Below are positions 7,972 to 17,109 of a stretch of 64,000 nucleotides of DNA, piece after piece. The stretch covers positions 372,001 through 436,000 of the forward strand of contig NZ_BNBL01000004.1 of the NCBI RefSeq assembly GCF_014655595.1, read 5' to 3'. Source of the DNA: Streptomyces griseocarneus. Its GTDB lineage: Bacteria > Actinomycetota > Actinomycetes > Streptomycetales > Streptomycetaceae. A program made the translations under genes and the position numbers. How positions within the stretch are numbered: the first letter of the stretch is position 1; every line of letters begins with the position of its first letter. Below the pieces are notes generated by a model. It was not told where the DNA came from. It saw only the letters and a program-made list of their open reading frames with translations, and did not search any database.

Positions 7972-8874
7972 TTAGGCCTCGATTCGATTTGCGGAGCGCA
8001 GCCGGGCGAAGCTTCGTGAGAGTAGCCGGGACACATGCATCTGCGACACCCCCAGCTCCGCGCTGATCTGCGACTGCGTCAGATTGCTGTAGTAGCGCAG
8101 CAGCAGGATGCGCTGCTCCCGCTCCGGCAGCTGTACGAGCAGGTGGCGCACGAGATCGCGGTGCTCGACGCCCGCGAGCGCGGGGTCCTCGTAGCCGAGC
8201 CGGTCCAGCAGTCCGGGCAGGCCGTCGCCCTCCTGGGCGGCCTCGAGGGAGGTCGCGTGGTACGAGCGGCCGGCCTCGATGCAGGCCAGCACCTCGTCCT
8301 CGGCGATCTTGAGGCGCTCGGCGATCTCGGCGGTGGTCGGGGACCGGCCGTGCAGCACGGTGAGGTCCTCGGTCGCGCCGTTGACCTGCACCCACAGCTC
8401 GTGGAGGCGGCGCGGGACGTGCACGGTGCGGACGTTGTCGCGGAAGTACCGCTTGATCTCCCCGACGACCGTCGGCATGGCGAAGGTGGGGAACTGCACC
8501 CCGCGGTCGGGGTCGAAGCGGTCGATGGCGTTGATGAGGCCGATGGTGCCGACCTGGACCACGTCCTCCATCGGCTCGTTGCGGCTGCGAAAGCGCGCCG
8601 CGGCGTACCGCACGAGGGGGAGGTTGGCTTCGATCAGGGCGGCGCGCACGCGGGCGTGCTCGGGCGTGCCGGGCTCGAGTGCGGCGAACTCCTTGAAGAG
8701 CACCTGCGTCAGGGCCCGGGCGTCCGCGCCCCGGCTCTCGCGGCTGCGCGCGGCGGCCCCGGCGAGGTCGCCGTCGCCGGGCTCCGCGGCGTCGTCGGTC
8801 CGGTGCGGTTCGTCGGTGGGGTTGTCGCTCCGGAGGGGGGCTTCGGGCGCTGTACGGGCCGGCACGGTCACCAC
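7972..8874 (-). CDS. SigB/SigF-type RNA polymerase sigma factor (paralogue)
   Basis: A 300-residue paralogue of the sigma factor encoded 200 bp downstream. It shares the near-identical region 2 segment '[18 protein letters not shown]' and region 4.2 '[30 protein letters not shown]'. The first ~60 residues are a charged, disordered extension that the paralogue lacks. The start is a GTG at 8874 behind AAAGGGG. The tandem pair in the same orientation, separated by a promoter-bearing gap, suggests duplication with separate regulation. It would recognise SigB-type promoters. Confidence 0.9.
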   Translation of the reverse strand: MVTVPARTAPEAPLRSDNPTDEPHRTDDAAEPGDGDLAGAAARSRESRGADARALTQVLFKEFAALEPGTPEHARVRAALIEANLPLVRYAAARFRSRNEPMEDVVQVGTIGLINAIDRFDPDRGVQFPTFAMPTVVGEIKRYFRDNVRTVHVPRRLHELWVQVNGATEDLTVLHGRSPTTAEIAERLKIAEDEVLACIEAGRSYHATSLEAAQEGDGLPGLLDRLGYEDPALAGVEHRDLVRHLLVQLPEREQRILLLRYYSNLTQSQISAELGVSQMHVSRLLSRSFARLRSANRIEA

Positions 8875-8970
8875 CCCTTTTCGGTCAACTCATCCGGCAA
8901 AAGCGGTCATAGCATCACAAGACATGTGCACTGTGTGCAAGCACCGCATAACACCGTGTTGACGTGAAGA

Positions 8971-9001
8971 AGCGCCCCTCACCGGGGCGGTGAGGGGCGC
9001 T
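8971..9001 (-). terminator. Hairpin terminator after the Dabb gene
   Basis: A perfect 13-bp stem (8971-8983 with 8989-9001) with a 5-nt loop lies about 20 bp beyond the stop of the minus-strand gene at 9023-9316. There is no strong T-run, as is usual for streptomycete terminators. Confidence 0.65.
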
Positions 9002-9022
9002 CCTACGGGCCGTGCGGCGATG

Positions 9023-9316
9023 TCAGAACGGGTAGTCGGCGATCACCCACGTGGCGAATTCGCGCCACTGGCCGACGCCCGCCCGGTGGGCGGGGTGGTC
9101 GAGGTAGCGCTGGAGCGCGTCGGTGTCCTCGACGGCGGAGTTGATGGCGTAGTCGTAGGCGATCGGCCGGTCGGAGATGTTCCAGCCGCATTCCCAGGAG
9201 CGCAGCTCCGGGATCTGCTCGCCGAGCTCCTCGAACGCGCGCACGCCCGCGACGACGCGCGGGTCGTCGCGCTCGACGCCCTCGTTGAGCTTGAACAGGA
9301 CGAGGTGGCGGATCAC
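9023..9316 (-). CDS. Dabb-family (stress-responsive alpha/beta barrel) protein
   Basis: A 97-residue protein with the single-domain dimeric alpha/beta-barrel (Dabb) fold. It opens with the diagnostic 'MIRHLVLFKLNEGV', has the central 'ELRSWECGWNISDRPIAYDYAINSAVEDTDALQRYLDHPAHRAG' and ends with 'EFATWVIADYPF'. Family members are small, often stress-induced proteins or cyclase-like enzymes; none of the clear polyketide cyclase features are present. It sits alone between two short intergenic regions next to the sigma factors, so it is probably a core gene. Confidence 0.85.
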   Translation of the reverse strand: MIRHLVLFKLNEGVERDDPRVVAGVRAFEELGEQIPELRSWECGWNISDRPIAYDYAINSAVEDTDALQRYLDHPAHRAGVGQWREFATWVIADYPF

Positions 9317-9375
9317 AGGCTGCCTCTTCGCTTCGTCGCGCTGATGCCGCCGCGGGCGCCCGGCGGGCCGGGTCC

Positions 9376-9540
9376 TCAGCTGATCAGCTGGGTCATGAAC
9401 TCGCCGATGTTGTTGGCGGCGTCCGAGATCCCTTCGAACCCTATCTGCACCAGCTCGGCCGCACGGGCGGGGGAGTGGATGATCGTGTAGGCCACGAAGA
9501 CGGCGAGTCCCCAGAGCGCGACCTTCTTCGTCTGCACCAT
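9376..9540 (-). CDS. Small single-TM membrane protein
   Basis: A 54-residue protein starting at the ATG at 9540 behind GGGAGG. It has a short basic N-terminus (MVQTKK), one hydrophobic segment (VALWGLAVFVAYTIIHSPA) and a polar C-terminal tail ending 'NNIGEFMTQLIS'. The frame is open further upstream, but that extension is Arg/Pro-rich and lacks a ribosome binding site. No function can be assigned. Confidence 0.6.
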   Translation of the reverse strand: MVQTKKVALWGLAVFVAYTIIHSPARAAELVQIGFEGISDAANNIGEFMTQLIS

Positions 9541-10080
9541 GAACCGCTGCCTCCCCTGCTGTCCCCTGTGCGGTCGCGAGAGTCTATCCGTGCAGGCGTG
9601 CGAACGGACGTATGGCCGAAACCTATGGGCGCGTCGCCTGGACGAACCCCGGGCGAACGGTGTGGGGCTCTTCACGCCCCTCACGCCGTCTTTAAGGACC
9701 TTCGGCCCTGTGAAGAAGGCCCTTCGCCCGCCATTCCGGGCGCCGGCCGGGCGGAGGATGGGGGGTGCCCGCGGGTCTGGCAGGAATCCGGCGGGCAGGG
9801 ACACGGAACCTCACTGCGGGGTCCGGGCCGCGCGCTTCCCCCCGACCGCGGCCCGTACTTGGAGGCCGTGTCCTCGCCGGGGGAGGCGGCCGGCCCCCCC
9901 GATGCCGCCTCCCCCGTCCTGCATGTGCCGGAAGCCCCGGCTCCGGACCGTTTCGCGCACAGGTCCGGGGCCGGGGCTTTCCTGTCATCACGGGTGCGTG
10001 TCGGAGGTGATATCGGACCCCCGCCGGGGCACCAGAAAGGCACACGATATGCCCGATGAGGGAGGGCGGTGAGGTTCGCC
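9541..10080. other. Gene-free region with an orphan hairpin
   Basis: About 540 bp between the small membrane protein and the STAS gene. It contains no open frame with normal composition. Its one clear structure is a terminator-like hairpin at 9934-9980 on the plus strand that does not follow any plus-strand gene. Confidence 0.55.
9934..9980 (+). terminator. Orphan terminator-like hairpin upstream of STAS gene
   Basis: A 16-bp stem (9934-9949 with 9962-9977, one G-U pair) and a 12-nt loop are followed by TTT. It reads as a plus-strand terminator although no plus-strand coding region precedes it, and it lies about 100 nt before the STAS start. It could end a small RNA or act as a leader attenuator. 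Confidence 0.6.
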
Positions 10081-10443
10081 ATGGGCGTGTACGAGCTCGC
10101 CTTCACCATGCGGGAACGCGTGGCCGGGGGAGCGGTGGTCGTCGAACTGCTCGGCGAGATCGACATCTTGGCGGAACAGACGCTGGGTCCCCCGCTCGAG
10201 GCGCTGGCGGGGCGGTGCCGCGGGGACCTCGTCATCGACCTGCGCGGAGTGACGTTCCTCGACGCCAGCGGGGTGCGGCTGCTGCTGCGGGCGCGCGGTC
10301 GGACCGCCCGGTGCGGGGCGCGGCTGCGGCTCGTACGGGGTGGGGCGATGGTGTCGAAGGTGATCCGGATCGCCGGCGTCGAGCCGGCGTTCACGTGGCT
10401 GGACGCCTTCCCGCCGTCGGCGGTGGGCAGCGTGCCGGCCTGA
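10081..10443 (+). CDS. STAS-domain anti-sigma factor antagonist
   Basis: A 120-residue SpoIIAA/RsbV-like protein. It has the STAS core 'VVVELLGEIDILAEQTLGPPLEAL' and the phosphorylation loop 'VIDLRGVTFLDASGVRLLLRARGRT', in which the Ser of 'DASG' is the residue normally phosphorylated by an anti-sigma kinase. The unphosphorylated form sequesters the anti-sigma factor and frees a SigB-type sigma factor; two such factors are encoded 1.2-3.1 kb away. The ATG at 10081 has GAGG at suitable spacing; a GTG at 10069 is the alternative. No anti-sigma kinase gene is adjacent. Confidence 0.85.
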   Translation: MGVYELAFTMRERVAGGAVVVELLGEIDILAEQTLGPPLEALAGRCRGDLVIDLRGVTFLDASGVRLLLRARGRTARCGARLRLVRGGAMVSKVIRIAGVEPAFTWLDAFPPSAVGSVPA

Positions 10444-10494
10444 CGCCCCGGCGCGGGCGCGGGCGCGCGCGGCACGCGGGAGAGCGGCCCCGCG

Positions 10495-13485
10495 TCAGCC
10501 GCCGCCCGTCACACGCCAGTCGGGGAACTCCTCGTCCAGCAGCGCCCGGACGTCCGCCGCCTCCGCGGCGCCGCGCCGCTCCAGCACGTCGTACGCCTCC
10601 CGCAGGCAGCCCAGCGCGATCCTCGGCTCGCCCAGCGCCGGCAGCGCCCGGCCGCGGGCGGCCAGGGCCAGGCCCCGGCAGTAGGCGTCGCCGAGCCCGG
10701 CCTCGGCCTCCAGCGCCCGGTCGGCGGCGGTGACGGCCTCGCGGTGCTGACGCTGGTCCAGCCGGCAGTGCGCCAGATGCGCCCACAGCAGCGCCGTCCG
10801 GCGCGGATCGGTCTCCAGTCCCAGGGCCTCGCGCAGCCGGTCGGTGGCGGTCGCCGCCCGGTCGGCGGCCAGGAGCGTGCGGCCCGCCAGGTGCAGGACG
10901 GCGGGCAGGACCGCCGCGTGCTCCTCCTCGCGGGCCTCCTCGGTCGCCTCGTTGGCGGCGGCGAGCGCCTCCTCCGCACGCCCCAGCCCGATGTACGCGC
11001 GCCCCGCGTGGGCCCGCGCCTCGAGGGCCGAGGTCATCGCCCCCTCGGCGCGCAGGTGCTCCTCGGCCTGGACGAGCAGGGGCAGGGCGTCGCCGGGCCG
11101 GCCCAGGGACAGCAGGACCACGCCGAGTTCGCCGGAGGTCAGGGTGAGCGCGAGCGGGTCGTCCGCCGCCTCGGCCAGCCGCAGGCACGCGCGCAGGTCC
11201 CGCTCGGCGCGCTCGTAGGTGTCGGGGCCGAAGCGGGGCGCGGCGAGCACGCGCAGCGCGCGGGCGGCGCTCGCGTCGTCCTCCCACTGCCGCGCCCGCT
11301 CCAGCGCCCGGCGGGCGGGCGCCTCGAGGTCCCGCTGGCGCGCGGTGCCCGTCGTCAGCCGGTCCCAGACGGTCAGCAGGTCGGCGGCCGGGCGCAGCGC
11401 GTCGGGGATGTCGAGGTCCAGGACCTGGCCGGTGAGGGCGAGCAGGTGCGGGTGGGCGTCGTGCAGCCAGGCGCGGGCGGTGTGGGCGTCGGGCAGGGGG
11501 CGGCCGGTGGTGACCAGGTGGTGGCGCAGGTGGCGCGGTACTGGGCTGTCGGGGCGTACGCGGAGCAGGGCGGTGACGGCCGTGGCGAGGTGGTGGTCGA
11601 GCAGCCGCAGCAGTGCGGCGTCGCGCACGGGCGGGCTGTCGGTGCGCTCGCTCTGCCGCCGGGCGAAGTCCCGGAGCGGGCCGGGGTGGCGGTGGCGGCC
11701 GGGGCCGGGCGGGTGGAGCAGGCCGGCCAAGGCGAGGGCCGCCAGGAGCGGCTCGGCGTCGGCCGCGTCGGGGAGTTCCAGCACGGCGGCGGCCGAGGCG
11801 GCGTCGACGGCGGGCACGTCGGCGAGGGCCAGGAGCCGGAAGGCGCGGGCGGGTTCGGCCTCGAGGCAGTCGTAGGCGACGCGGAAGGCGGCCTCGGTGG
11901 CGAGGTCGCCCGGGTGGGCGTCGCCGGTGTGGAGCTCCTCGAGGCGCGTCCGCTCGTCGCGCAGCCGCGCGGCGAGGTCGGCGGGGGTGAAGAAGGGGCG
12001 GGTGGTGAGCCGGGCCGCGGCGACGCGCAGGGCGAGCGGCAGCGTTCCGCAGGCGGCCACCACGGCGCGGGCGGCCTCGGCGGCGCCCCCGGCGGTGTCG
12101 CCCGCGAGCGCCGCGAGCATCGCCAGCGCCTCCTTCTCCTCCGGCACGGTCACCTCGACGCGCCCGGCTCCCGGCACCTCGAGGTCCGGTGCGCGGGTGG
12201 TGACCAGGACCGCGCAGCCGGGCGCGCCGGGCAGCAGCGGCAGCACCTGGCCGGTGCCGGCGGCGTCGTCGAGCAGCAGGAGCGCGCGGCGTTCGGCGAG
12301 CAGCGAGCGGTAGAGCGCGGTCCGCCGGGCGGTGCCCTCCGGCAGGGCGCCGTCGGTGACGCCGAGGGCGTGCAGGAGCCGGTCGAGGGCGGCCTCGGTC
12401 TCCAGCGGCTCGGGGCCGCTGCCGCGCAGGTCGAGGGTGATCAGGCCGTCGGGGTGGGTGGTGCGCAGGGCGTGGGCGGCGTGCAGGGCGAGGTCCGTCT
12501 TGCCGGCGCCGCCGGGGCCGGTGAGGACGACGACGGGTGCGGGGCGCCCGGCGGGGCCGGTGAGCGCGGTGCGGACGCGGGCGGCGAGCTCCTCGCGTCC
12601 GGCGAGGTGCGGGGCGCGGTCGGCGTCCGTGGCGTCGTTCCAGGGCAGGGGGTCCGGCCCGGCGGGGGCTTCGGGGGCGGTCGCCGGGGGCGGGGCCGCG
12701 GGGGTGGTGAGGGCGGGGTCGCGGGCGAGGACCTGTTCGTGCATCCGGGTGAGTTCGGGTCCGGGACCGCGGCCCCGTTCCCGCTCGAGCGCGCGCCGGG
12801 CCTCGGTGAACACCGCCAGCGCCTCGGCCTGCCGCCCGGCGCGGTGCAGGGCGTGCATGAGCAGGGCGCGGGTGCGTTCGCGCAGGGGGTGTTCGGCGGC
12901 CAGCGTGCGCAGCGCGGCGATGGCGCCGGCATCGCGCCCCAGCGCGAACGCGCACGCGAACAGGTCCTCCTGGGCCGTGACGCGCAGGTCGGCGAGCCGT
13001 GCGCGCTCGCGCTCGGCGTACGGGCCGGGGAGCGCGGACAGCGCGGTGCCCTCCCACAGGGCGAGCGCCGCGCCCAGGTGGGCGTACGCCCCGGCGAGGT
13101 CGCCGGCGGCGCGTGCGGCCTCGGCGGCTTCCCGGTGCCGGTGGAACACGGCGGCGTCGACGGCCTCGGGGTCGACCCGTGCGGCGTGGCCGCCGCCTTC
13201 GCTGACCAGCAGGGGGGTGCCCGGCGTGCGCTCCGGCTCGAGGGTGGCGCGCAGGCGCGCGAGGTAGTCGTGCAGGGTGTCCACGGCGCGCGCGGGCGGG
13301 GAGTCGCCCCACAGCGCCTCGATGAGCTCGTCCGTGGTGAGGGGCCGGCCGCCGCGCAGCAGCAGGATGGCGAGGACGGCCCGCTGTTCGGGGGAGCCGA
13401 GCGGCAGGGGCCGGCCGTCCATGTCCGCCCGTACGGGGCCGAGCACATGGAACCGCAGGCGCTGGGTCTCCTCGTCGCCGGACAC
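10495..13485 (-). CDS. AfsR/SARP-type large regulator (BTAD, NB-ARC, TPR)
   Basis: A protein of about 996 residues if the GTG at 13485 is used; the frame is open to 13644 but the extension looks non-native. Order of domains: an OmpR-like DNA-binding domain at the N-terminus ('LRFHVLGPVRADMDGRPLPLGSPEQRAVLAILLLRGG'); the BTAD helical domain; an NB-ARC ATPase with Walker A 'GPGGAGKT' and a 'ALLLLDDAAG' Walker-B-like segment; then a long alpha-helical TPR region. This is the AfsR architecture, a pleiotropic activator of secondary metabolism in Streptomyces. It is not close to either cluster in this window, so the target is unknown. Confidence 0.88.
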   Translation of the reverse strand: MSGDEETQRLRFHVLGPVRADMDGRPLPLGSPEQRAVLAILLLRGGRPLTTDELIEALWGDSPPARAVDTLHDYLARLRATLEPERTPGTPLLVSEGGGHAARVDPEAVDAAVFHRHREAAEAARAAGDLAGAYAHLGAALALWEGTALSALPGPYAERERARLADLRVTAQEDLFACAFALGRDAGAIAALRTLAAEHPLRERTRALLMHALHRAGRQAEALAVFTEARRALERERGRGPGPELTRMHEQVLARDPALTTPAAPPPATAPEAPAGPDPLPWNDATDADRAPHLAGREELAARVRTALTGPAGRPAPVVVLTGPGGAGKTDLALHAAHALRTTHPDGLITLDLRGSGPEPLETEAALDRLLHALGVTDGALPEGTARRTALYRSLLAERRALLLLDDAAGTGQVLPLLPGAPGCAVLVTTRAPDLEVPGAGRVEVTVPEEKEALAMLAALAGDTAGGAAEAARAVVAACGTLPLALRVAAARLTTRPFFTPADLAARLRDERTRLEELHTGDAHPGDLATEAAFRVAYDCLEAEPARAFRLLALADVPAVDAASAAAVLELPDAADAEPLLAALALAGLLHPPGPGRHRHPGPLRDFARRQSERTDSPPVRDAALLRLLDHHLATAVTALLRVRPDSPVPRHLRHHLVTTGRPLPDAHTARAWLHDAHPHLLALTGQVLDLDIPDALRPAADLLTVWDRLTTGTARQRDLEAPARRALERARQWEDDASAARALRVLAAPRFGPDTYERAERDLRACLRLAEAADDPLALTLTSGELGVVLLSLGRPGDALPLLVQAEEHLRAEGAMTSALEARAHAGRAYIGLGRAEEALAAANEATEEAREEEHAAVLPAVLHLAGRTLLAADRAATATDRLREALGLETDPRRTALLWAHLAHCRLDQRQHREAVTAADRALEAEAGLGDAYCRGLALAARGRALPALGEPRIALGCLREAYDVLERRGAAEAADVRALLDEEFPDWRVTGGG

Positions 13486-13604
13486 GGGTCTTTCCGCTCC
13501 TCGCTGCGCTGTGCCCTTCGGGGGCCGTACTGAAGGCTGTACCGAATCAACCGGGTTTGACCGGAGCTCATAGGAATTGTCTGAAGAGCACAGTACTAGC
13601 GCGA

Positions 13605-13635
13605 GTCCGGGCCGCGCCGGAAGCGCGACCCGGAC
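13605..13635 (-). terminator. Hairpin after the desulfurase gene
   Basis: A 13-bp stem (13605-13617 with 13623-13635, one G-U pair) with a 5-nt loop sits 14 bp beyond the stop of the minus-strand desulfurase gene. It probably ends the encapsulin-desulfurase transcript before the upstream region of the AfsR-type gene. Confidence 0.6.
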
Positions 13636-13648
13636 CCGTTTCACCCGA

Positions 13649-15025
13649 TCAGGCGACGTCCTGCCGCATCCGCAGCAACGAGTCCGCCAGCCGGTCCACG
13701 TCCTGGGGGGTGTTGTAGAGCGCGAGCGACGCCCGCGCCGCGCTCTCCAGGCCGTAGTGGCGCAACGAGGGCTGGGCGCAGTGGTGCCCCGCCCGCACGG
13801 CGATGCCGTCCCGGTCGAGCAGGCGGGCGATGTCCGCCGGGTCCAGGCCCGCGAGGGTGAAGGTCAGCACCGCGATCTTGCCGGGCGCCGAGCCCAGGAT
13901 CCGCAGCCCCGGCACCTCGCCGAGGGCCCGCTCGGCGTAGGCCAGCAGCTCCTGCTCGTACGCGGCCACGGCCTCGCGGTCGAAGCCCGTCAGCCAGTCG
14001 ATCGCCGCCAGCAGCCCGGCGACGCCGGAGATGTGCCCGGTCCCGGCCTCGAAGCGGTGCGGCACGGGCGCGAACGTACTGCCCGTGAAGTCCACCTGGT
14101 CGATCATGTTGCCGCCGCCCTGCCAGGGCGGCATGGACTCCAGCAGCTCCGGCCGGCCGTAGAGCGCGCCGATGCCGGTGGGGGCGAACAGCTTGTGCCC
14201 GGAGAAGACGTAGAAGTCCGCGCCCAGGTCCCGCACGTCGACGGGGAAGTGCGCCACCGCCTGCGCGCCGTCGACCAGCACCTTGGCGCCGTAGCGGTGG
14301 GCGAGGGCCGCCATCTCCTTCACCGGCGGGACGGTGCCCAGCACGTTCGACGCCTGGCTGACGGCGACGAGCTGGGTGCGGAAGGAGAGCAGACCGGCGA
14401 AGGCGTCCTGGTCGACGCTGCCGTCCGCGAGGAGCGGCACGGGCACGAGCCGTGCCCGTTTCTCCTTGGCGAGCTGCTGCCAGGGGACGATGTTGGAGTG
14501 GTGCTCCAGCCGGGGGACCAGGATCTCGTCGCCGGGGCCGATGTTCGCCCGTCCCCACGTCTGGGCGACCAGGTTGATCGCCTCGGTGGTCCCGCGCGTG
14601 AAGACGATGTTGTCGGGGGACTCGGCGCCCAGGAAGCGGGCGACCGCGGCCCGTCCCGCCTCGTAGGTCTCCGTGGCCTCGCGGGCCATGGTGTGGGCGC
14701 CGCGGTGGATGTTGGAGTTGGCGGCGCTGTAGTACGTGCCCAGTGCCTCGATGACCTGGCGCGGCTTCTGGGTCGTGGCGCCGTTGTCGAGCCAGACCAG
14801 TGGTTGGCCGTTGACCGTGCGGTGCAGGACCGGGACGTCGCGGCGGGCGGTCTCGGGGTCGAAGCCGGTGGAGGCCCGGGGCGGGGTGGACGCCGGCGGG
14901 ACCGGGGCCGGGCTCGGGGTCGGTGCCGGATTCGGGGCCGGGCTCGGGGCCAGGGCCGGCGAGCCCGGCGGGAGCGGGCCCGTCGCTCCTAAGGCGTCGT
15001 ACGCCCGAACGTCAGGAATAGTCAT
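13649..15025 (-). CDS. SufS-type cysteine desulfurase, probable encapsulin cargo
   Basis: A 458-residue PLP enzyme of the SufS/CsdA class: 'WLDNGATTQKP', 'NIHRGAHTMAREAT', 'EHHSNIVPWQ', and the PLP-binding lysine in 'FYVFSGHKLFAPTGIGALYG'. The active-site Cys loop is close to 'VRAGHHCAQP'. It takes sulfur from L-cysteine, giving alanine and a persulfide. The first ~55 residues are a disordered Ala/Pro/Ser-rich extension absent from ordinary SufS proteins. Such extensions serve as encapsulation signals in family 2 encapsulin cargos. The gene starts inside the 3' end of the shell gene (14-nt overlap), so the two are translationally coupled. No suf Fe-S scaffold genes are nearby. Confidence 0.9.
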   Translation of the reverse strand: MTIPDVRAYDALGATGPLPPGSPALAPSPAPNPAPTPSPAPVPPASTPPRASTGFDPETARRDVPVLHRTVNGQPLVWLDNGATTQKPRQVIEALGTYYSAANSNIHRGAHTMAREATETYEAGRAAVARFLGAESPDNIVFTRGTTEAINLVAQTWGRANIGPGDEILVPRLEHHSNIVPWQQLAKEKRARLVPVPLLADGSVDQDAFAGLLSFRTQLVAVSQASNVLGTVPPVKEMAALAHRYGAKVLVDGAQAVAHFPVDVRDLGADFYVFSGHKLFAPTGIGALYGRPELLESMPPWQGGGNMIDQVDFTGSTFAPVPHRFEAGTGHISGVAGLLAAIDWLTGFDREAVAAYEQELLAYAERALGEVPGLRILGSAPGKIAVLTFTLAGLDPADIARLLDRDGIAVRAGHHCAQPSLRHYGLESAARASLALYNTPQDVDRLADSLLRMRQDVA

Positions 15026-16394
15026 GGTACTTGGACACCTCGACGTTCTGCAGGACGGCGGCGGCGTCCTCCACCAGCACGGCCGCGTTGAAGTACGCCG
15101 TGAGCAGGTACGAGGTGATGGCCTTCTTGTCGGTGCCCATGTCGCGCATGGACAGGCCCGGCTCGACCTCGTCCGGCACCCCGGCCGGGCGCAGCCCGAT
15201 GACGCCCTGCTCGGCCTCGCCGGTGCGCATCAGCAGGACCTGGGTGACCCCGGCGCCGCCGGGGCCGGCGAACGGCATCTTGTCCGAGGGCAGCAGCGGC
15301 ACCCCGCGCCAGGTCAGCAGCGGGCTGCCGAAGCGGGTGTCGATCACCGGCGGGACGCCCCGGCGGGTGCACTCGCGGCCGAACGCGGCGATGGCCCTGG
15401 GGTGGGCGACGAAGTAGCCGGGCTGCTTCCACACCCGCGACAGCAGCTCGTCCATGTCGTCGGGGGTGGGCGCGCCCGTGCGGGTCTGGACGCGCTGGCC
15501 CGGGGCGATGTTGTGCAGCAGGCCGAACTCGGGGTGGTTGAGGATCAGCGCCTCCTGGCGCTCGCGCAGCGCCTGGACGGTCAGGCCCGCCTGGACCCTG
15601 GTCTGGTCCATGGGCGCGTTGTAGAGGTCGGAGACCCGGGTGTGCACGCGCAGGACGGTCTGGGCGAGGGTCATGTGGTACTCGCGGGGCGTGTCCTCGT
15701 ACTCGACGTACGTCCCCGGCAGTTCGGGCTCGCCGACGTGGCCGCCCGCGAGGTCCACCGGCACCTCGGAGCCGGGCACGGGCCCCTCGCCGGCGATGTG
15801 GGCGTCGAGCGCGGCGCGCAGCGACGCGTCGCGGCCGGCCAGGGAGTTGAGCGTGTCGAGCTCGACGGTCAGGGCGACGCCGGCGGTGAGCGCCTTGACG
15901 CGGAACGGCAAGGGCTGACATCGGGTCCAGGAGTCGAGGTCGAAGAACTGCCCGTCGCCGATGACCTCGAGCAGCGCGTCCTCGCCGTAGCGTCCGGTCA
16001 CGCGCTTCTCCGCGCGGCCGGTGACGATCACCCACAGCTTGTCGCAGGCGCTGCCCTCATCGGCGAGGACCTGGCCCGGCTCGAAGGACACCTCGGTGAA
16101 GGCCCCGGCGAGTTCCGCTAACTGGCCCTCCTCGGCGCCCCGGAGGAAGGGCAGCTCCCGGAGGTCCTCCGGTACGACGCGGTGGCCGCCGCCCTCGCCG
16201 TAGCAGCTGATCCGGTCGTCGCCGAGGATGAACGTCCGCCTGCGGTTGACGCGGTACACGCCGCCCTCGACGTCGACCCAGGGCAGTGCGCGCAGCAGGT
16301 AGCGGGGCGTGATGCCGCGCATCTGCGGGGTGGTCTTGGTGGTCGTGGCCAACTGCCGTGCGGCATCCGGGCCGAGACTGAGGCGATCGTTCAC
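15012..16394 (-). CDS. Family 2 encapsulin shell protein with cNMP-binding-like insert (2B type)
   Basis: A 460-residue shell protein starting at GTG 16394 behind GGAGGAGG. The N-terminal arm (about residues 1-75) and C-terminal two-thirds ('YHMTLAQTVLRVHTRVSDLYNAPMDQTRVQAGLTVQALRERQEALILNHPEFGLL...') have the HK97-like family 2 encapsulin signature. About residues 76-200 form an inserted beta-roll related to cyclic-nucleotide-binding domains ('LPFLRGAEEGQLAELAGAFTEVSFEPGQVLADEG'). The usual phosphate-binding cassette of true cAMP sensors is not obvious, so ligand binding is uncertain. It would self-assemble into an icosahedral compartment enclosing the cysteine desulfurase encoded downstream, for sulfur handling or storage. 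Confidence 0.88.
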   Translation of the reverse strand: MNDRLSLGPDAARQLATTTKTTPQMRGITPRYLLRALPWVDVEGGVYRVNRRRTFILGDDRISCYGEGGGHRVVPEDLRELPFLRGAEEGQLAELAGAFTEVSFEPGQVLADEGSACDKLWVIVTGRAEKRVTGRYGEDALLEVIGDGQFFDLDSWTRCQPLPFRVKALTAGVALTVELDTLNSLAGRDASLRAALDAHIAGEGPVPGSEVPVDLAGGHVGEPELPGTYVEYEDTPREYHMTLAQTVLRVHTRVSDLYNAPMDQTRVQAGLTVQALRERQEALILNHPEFGLLHNIAPGQRVQTRTGAPTPDDMDELLSRVWKQPGYFVAHPRAIAAFGRECTRRGVPPVIDTRFGSPLLTWRGVPLLPSDKMPFAGPGGAGVTQVLLMRTGEAEQGVIGLRPAGVPDEVEPGLSMRDMGTDKKAITSYLLTAYFNAAVLVEDAAAVLQNVEVSKYHDYS

Positions 16395-17109
16395 GGGTGT
16401 CCTCCTCCGGTGGGCCCGCGCGGAGGTGCCGCGCGGGAGAACGAGAACCGATCGTCCGGTCGGGCCGTCGTCCGCCACAAGGTGCCGGCTCGGGGCGCGG
16501 GTCCTGAATTGATCGACATCTTGAACGACCGGCCCGATGCGGGGGCTTGTCGTCCGGATGCGCGTGCCCGTGACATGTGTGTCAGGCATCCGGCACCTGT
16601 CGGGCAGGTGCTCGAGCCCTCCTCCCCGGAGCTTTGGTCCGTACCAGGACTCGACCGGATTCGATCCCCCCGCCGGCCACCGGAATGTGCGGCTCTGCGG
16701 CAAGGGGGCGGTTCGGGCCGCCAGGGGGCGCGTAGAAGGGGCGTATCCGGCGGGTCCGGATTCACATATTCCGTGCGTGAGCAGGGGAGACGGCGCGGCC
16801 GGCGGTAAGCCGGGGCGGGTTCCGGCCGCCCGCGAGGTGGGGTCGGATTGTCCGAAGAGCGCTGTAAGCCCGGTGGCCGCAGGTGGGTAGGCTCGGCGTG
16901 CCTTCCGGACGGGACATCGCGTCCGTCACGGCACCCCCTCCTCGTTTCAGCGCCTTGTCGTGATCGTTTTCTCGTCCGGCATTTCCCGTGGGTACGCCGC
17001 TCGGCGCCCCAGGCGGTTCAGCGCCATCCGATTCGTACGTCCCCTCCATCGGTTCATGTGGCGTGCCCGCGGGACGGGGGCGCGCCCTGCCCAGACAGGA
17101 GAAACAGGC
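16395..17109. other. Divergent intergenic region, no gene seen
   Basis: About 715 bp between the divergent encapsulin and NHL-protein genes. The open frames crossing it have Arg/Pro/Gly-biased shadow compositions and no supported start. It must hold the promoters for both directions, but no convincing -35/-10 pair, riboswitch or long inverted repeat was recognised. Confidence 0.5.

Noticed and set aside
8927..8939. Palindrome TGCAC-TGT-GTGCA upstream of the sigma gene
   Set aside because: Only 5-bp arms and not clearly placed relative to a promoter; could be chance.
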